35,889 nucleotides of DNA from positions 1 through 35,889 of the forward strand of contig MU394179.1 of the NCBI GenBank assembly GCA_022578605.1. Reading direction: 5' to 3'. Source of the DNA: Camillea tinctor (Eukaryota; Ascomycota; Sordariomycetes; Xylariales; Xylariaceae). The stretch's first letter is position 1. The number at the start of each line of letters is the position of its first letter. Below the pieces are notes generated by a model. The model was not told where the DNA came from and did not search any database. It saw nothing but the letters and a program-made list of their open reading frames with translations. Below, piece after piece: positions 34,786 through 35,889 of this stretch. The translations under genes were made by a program, and so were the position numbers.

Positions 34786-34945
34786 AAAATTTAATATATA
34801 ATTAAGTTAACAATAAAATTTAATGTATAAAAGTTAATAATGAAATTTAATATATAGTTAAATTAGCAATAAAATCTGGTATATAGTTAAATTAACGATA
34901 AAATTTAATATATAAAAGTTAATAATGAAATTTAATGTATAGTAC
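34786..34945. repeat. 28-29-bp tandem repeat, about 5.5 units
   Basis: Units begin AAAATTTAATATATA and end near GTTAAATTARCAAT. One unit (from about 34871) reads AAAATCTGGTATATA and so keeps C and G where the others have T and A, as expected if RIP hit the units unevenly. Confidence 0.8.
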
Positions 34946-35805
34946 TTATTTTTTAGCCACTTTTAACCACATTTAATTATAGCCTTTTTTAATAAAAAAC
35001 GTTATTTAATAGCAAGCTTGCCGGCGCTTTTTAGTTTTAAATAAATAGTTTTTTTTAAATAATTTAATATATACTATTTTATATTAATTATTATTACTTT
35101 ATTACTTTATTTTTATTTATATATATATTTATTAATAATATATTATAATAAATTAAAACTTATAATTTTTAATTAATAATATTTAACTTTTATATTATTT
35201 AATTTACTATAATAAAGGTTTAAACACTTAAGTACAATTAAAAATTAAATATATTTTAAAAACAATAATTAATAAATTAAATTAATAGTAACTATAAAGG
35301 TTTATATAAACGGTTAATTAATTATATTATGTATAAAGTTAAAAATTAAGCTTTTATTATAATAATTTTTTTACTATAAAATTAACTTTAATTTATAACA
35401 AATTTAAGCTTTTTTAATAACTTTTAATTATTTAATAGCTTATTTTATAACAATTTTAATAAATAATACGGTTTTTATTTATTACTTTTACTTTTAAAAA
35501 GCTTTAATATATTAATAAATTATAAACTAACTATTTATAAAAATTATAAGTAAAAATTAGCTTAAATAAATAAATAAAATAAAAGTATGTTGCTTTTTTA
35601 ACAATAAAATAACGTGCTTATAAACCTTTTTAAGGTATTTTATAGTAAATTTACTAATTAACGTAGCTAATTATTTATATTTAAATAACTATTACTTTTA
35701 AAATTAAAATAGTTAATAACTGTTAGTATGCCCTTATAAGCATATATACGTACGTATAAAATAAGGAAATAAACATAATAAAAAGCAAAGGAAATACCAT
35801 AGACC

Positions 35806-35838
35806 CACACCTCGCGAACACCCCCACCTCGCGAGCAC
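35806..35838. repeat. Unmutated GC islet, CACCTCGCGA twice
   Basis: CACCTCGCGA occurs at about 35808 and 35826, 18 bp apart, the second followed by GCACGC. The islet sits at the far right edge of an otherwise AT-saturated flank. It may be the end of a younger element that continues outside the window. Confidence 0.5.
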
Positions 35839-35889
35839 GCAAAATAAGCCAAAACACTCTTAAACCTATTATTTTAAAAAGTTTATAAC

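Larger units (their letters stand above)
33131..35889. repeat. AT-saturated right flank, RIP-degraded repeats
   Basis: Extremely AT-rich, with several diverged copies of the same sequences. Direct pairs: 33153-33345 with 33715-33915; 33587-33630 with 34984-35027; 33909-34030 with 34580-34690. Differences between copies are largely G to A or C to T; one copy reads GCTTTAATTGGTTAG where the other reads ACTTTAATTAATTAA. Parts match the left flank in inverted orientation. No mobile-element protein frame survives. Near 34460 (GGCCCGGTGGTTCGG) and at the extreme right end, GC-containing islets remain unmutated. Confidence 0.8.

Overview
The window looks like a piece of a filamentous ascomycete (Pezizomycotina) chromosome. 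Evidence: short GT-AG introns with CTAAC/CTAAT-type branch sites, a fungal highly reducing PKS-NRPS with a separate enoyl reductase, a fungal-type basic-region regulator, and AT-saturated flanks that look like repeats degraded by repeat-induced point mutation (RIP). I cannot name the species.

Layout. Bases 1-1770 and about 33131-35889 are extremely AT-rich and hold mutated repeats; parts of the left flank are inverted copies of parts of the right flank. Between them is a gene island of about 31 kb with ordinary base composition. It carries, in order: an intron-rich argininosuccinate synthase (3996-7294, -), a PKS-NRPS megasynthase of 4063 residues (8054-20604, -), an FSH1-type serine hydrolase (22144-22974, +), a trans-acting enoyl reductase (23795-25027, -), a zipper-less basic-region transcription factor (27511-29313, +) and a cytochrome P450 (30150-31966, -). 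I rebuilt all spliced genes by hand. In every one the reading frame and the family motifs run through each junction, so none looks like a pseudogene.

How they work together. The synthase has KS-AT-DH-MT-(no ER)-KR-ACP followed by C-A-T-R. The missing enoyl reduction would come from the trans ER. The chain is condensed with an amino acid and released by the terminal R domain, whose YxxxK pair is intact, which favours release as an aldehyde. The hydrolase and the P450 are candidates for release, editing and oxidation, and the regulator is probably pathway-specific. The hydrolase and synthase share a 1.54 kb divergent promoter.

Most unusual part. An argininosuccinate synthase gene (415 residues, 20 exons) lies 760 bp beyond the synthase stop codon on the same strand. 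No long open frame reveals it. Its exons include pieces of 5, 10, 12, 13 and 17 nt, two of which carry active-site residues, and one expected citrulline-contact serine is alanine. It could be a displaced housekeeping gene, a supply or resistance gene, or a repurposed C-N ligase of the pathway.
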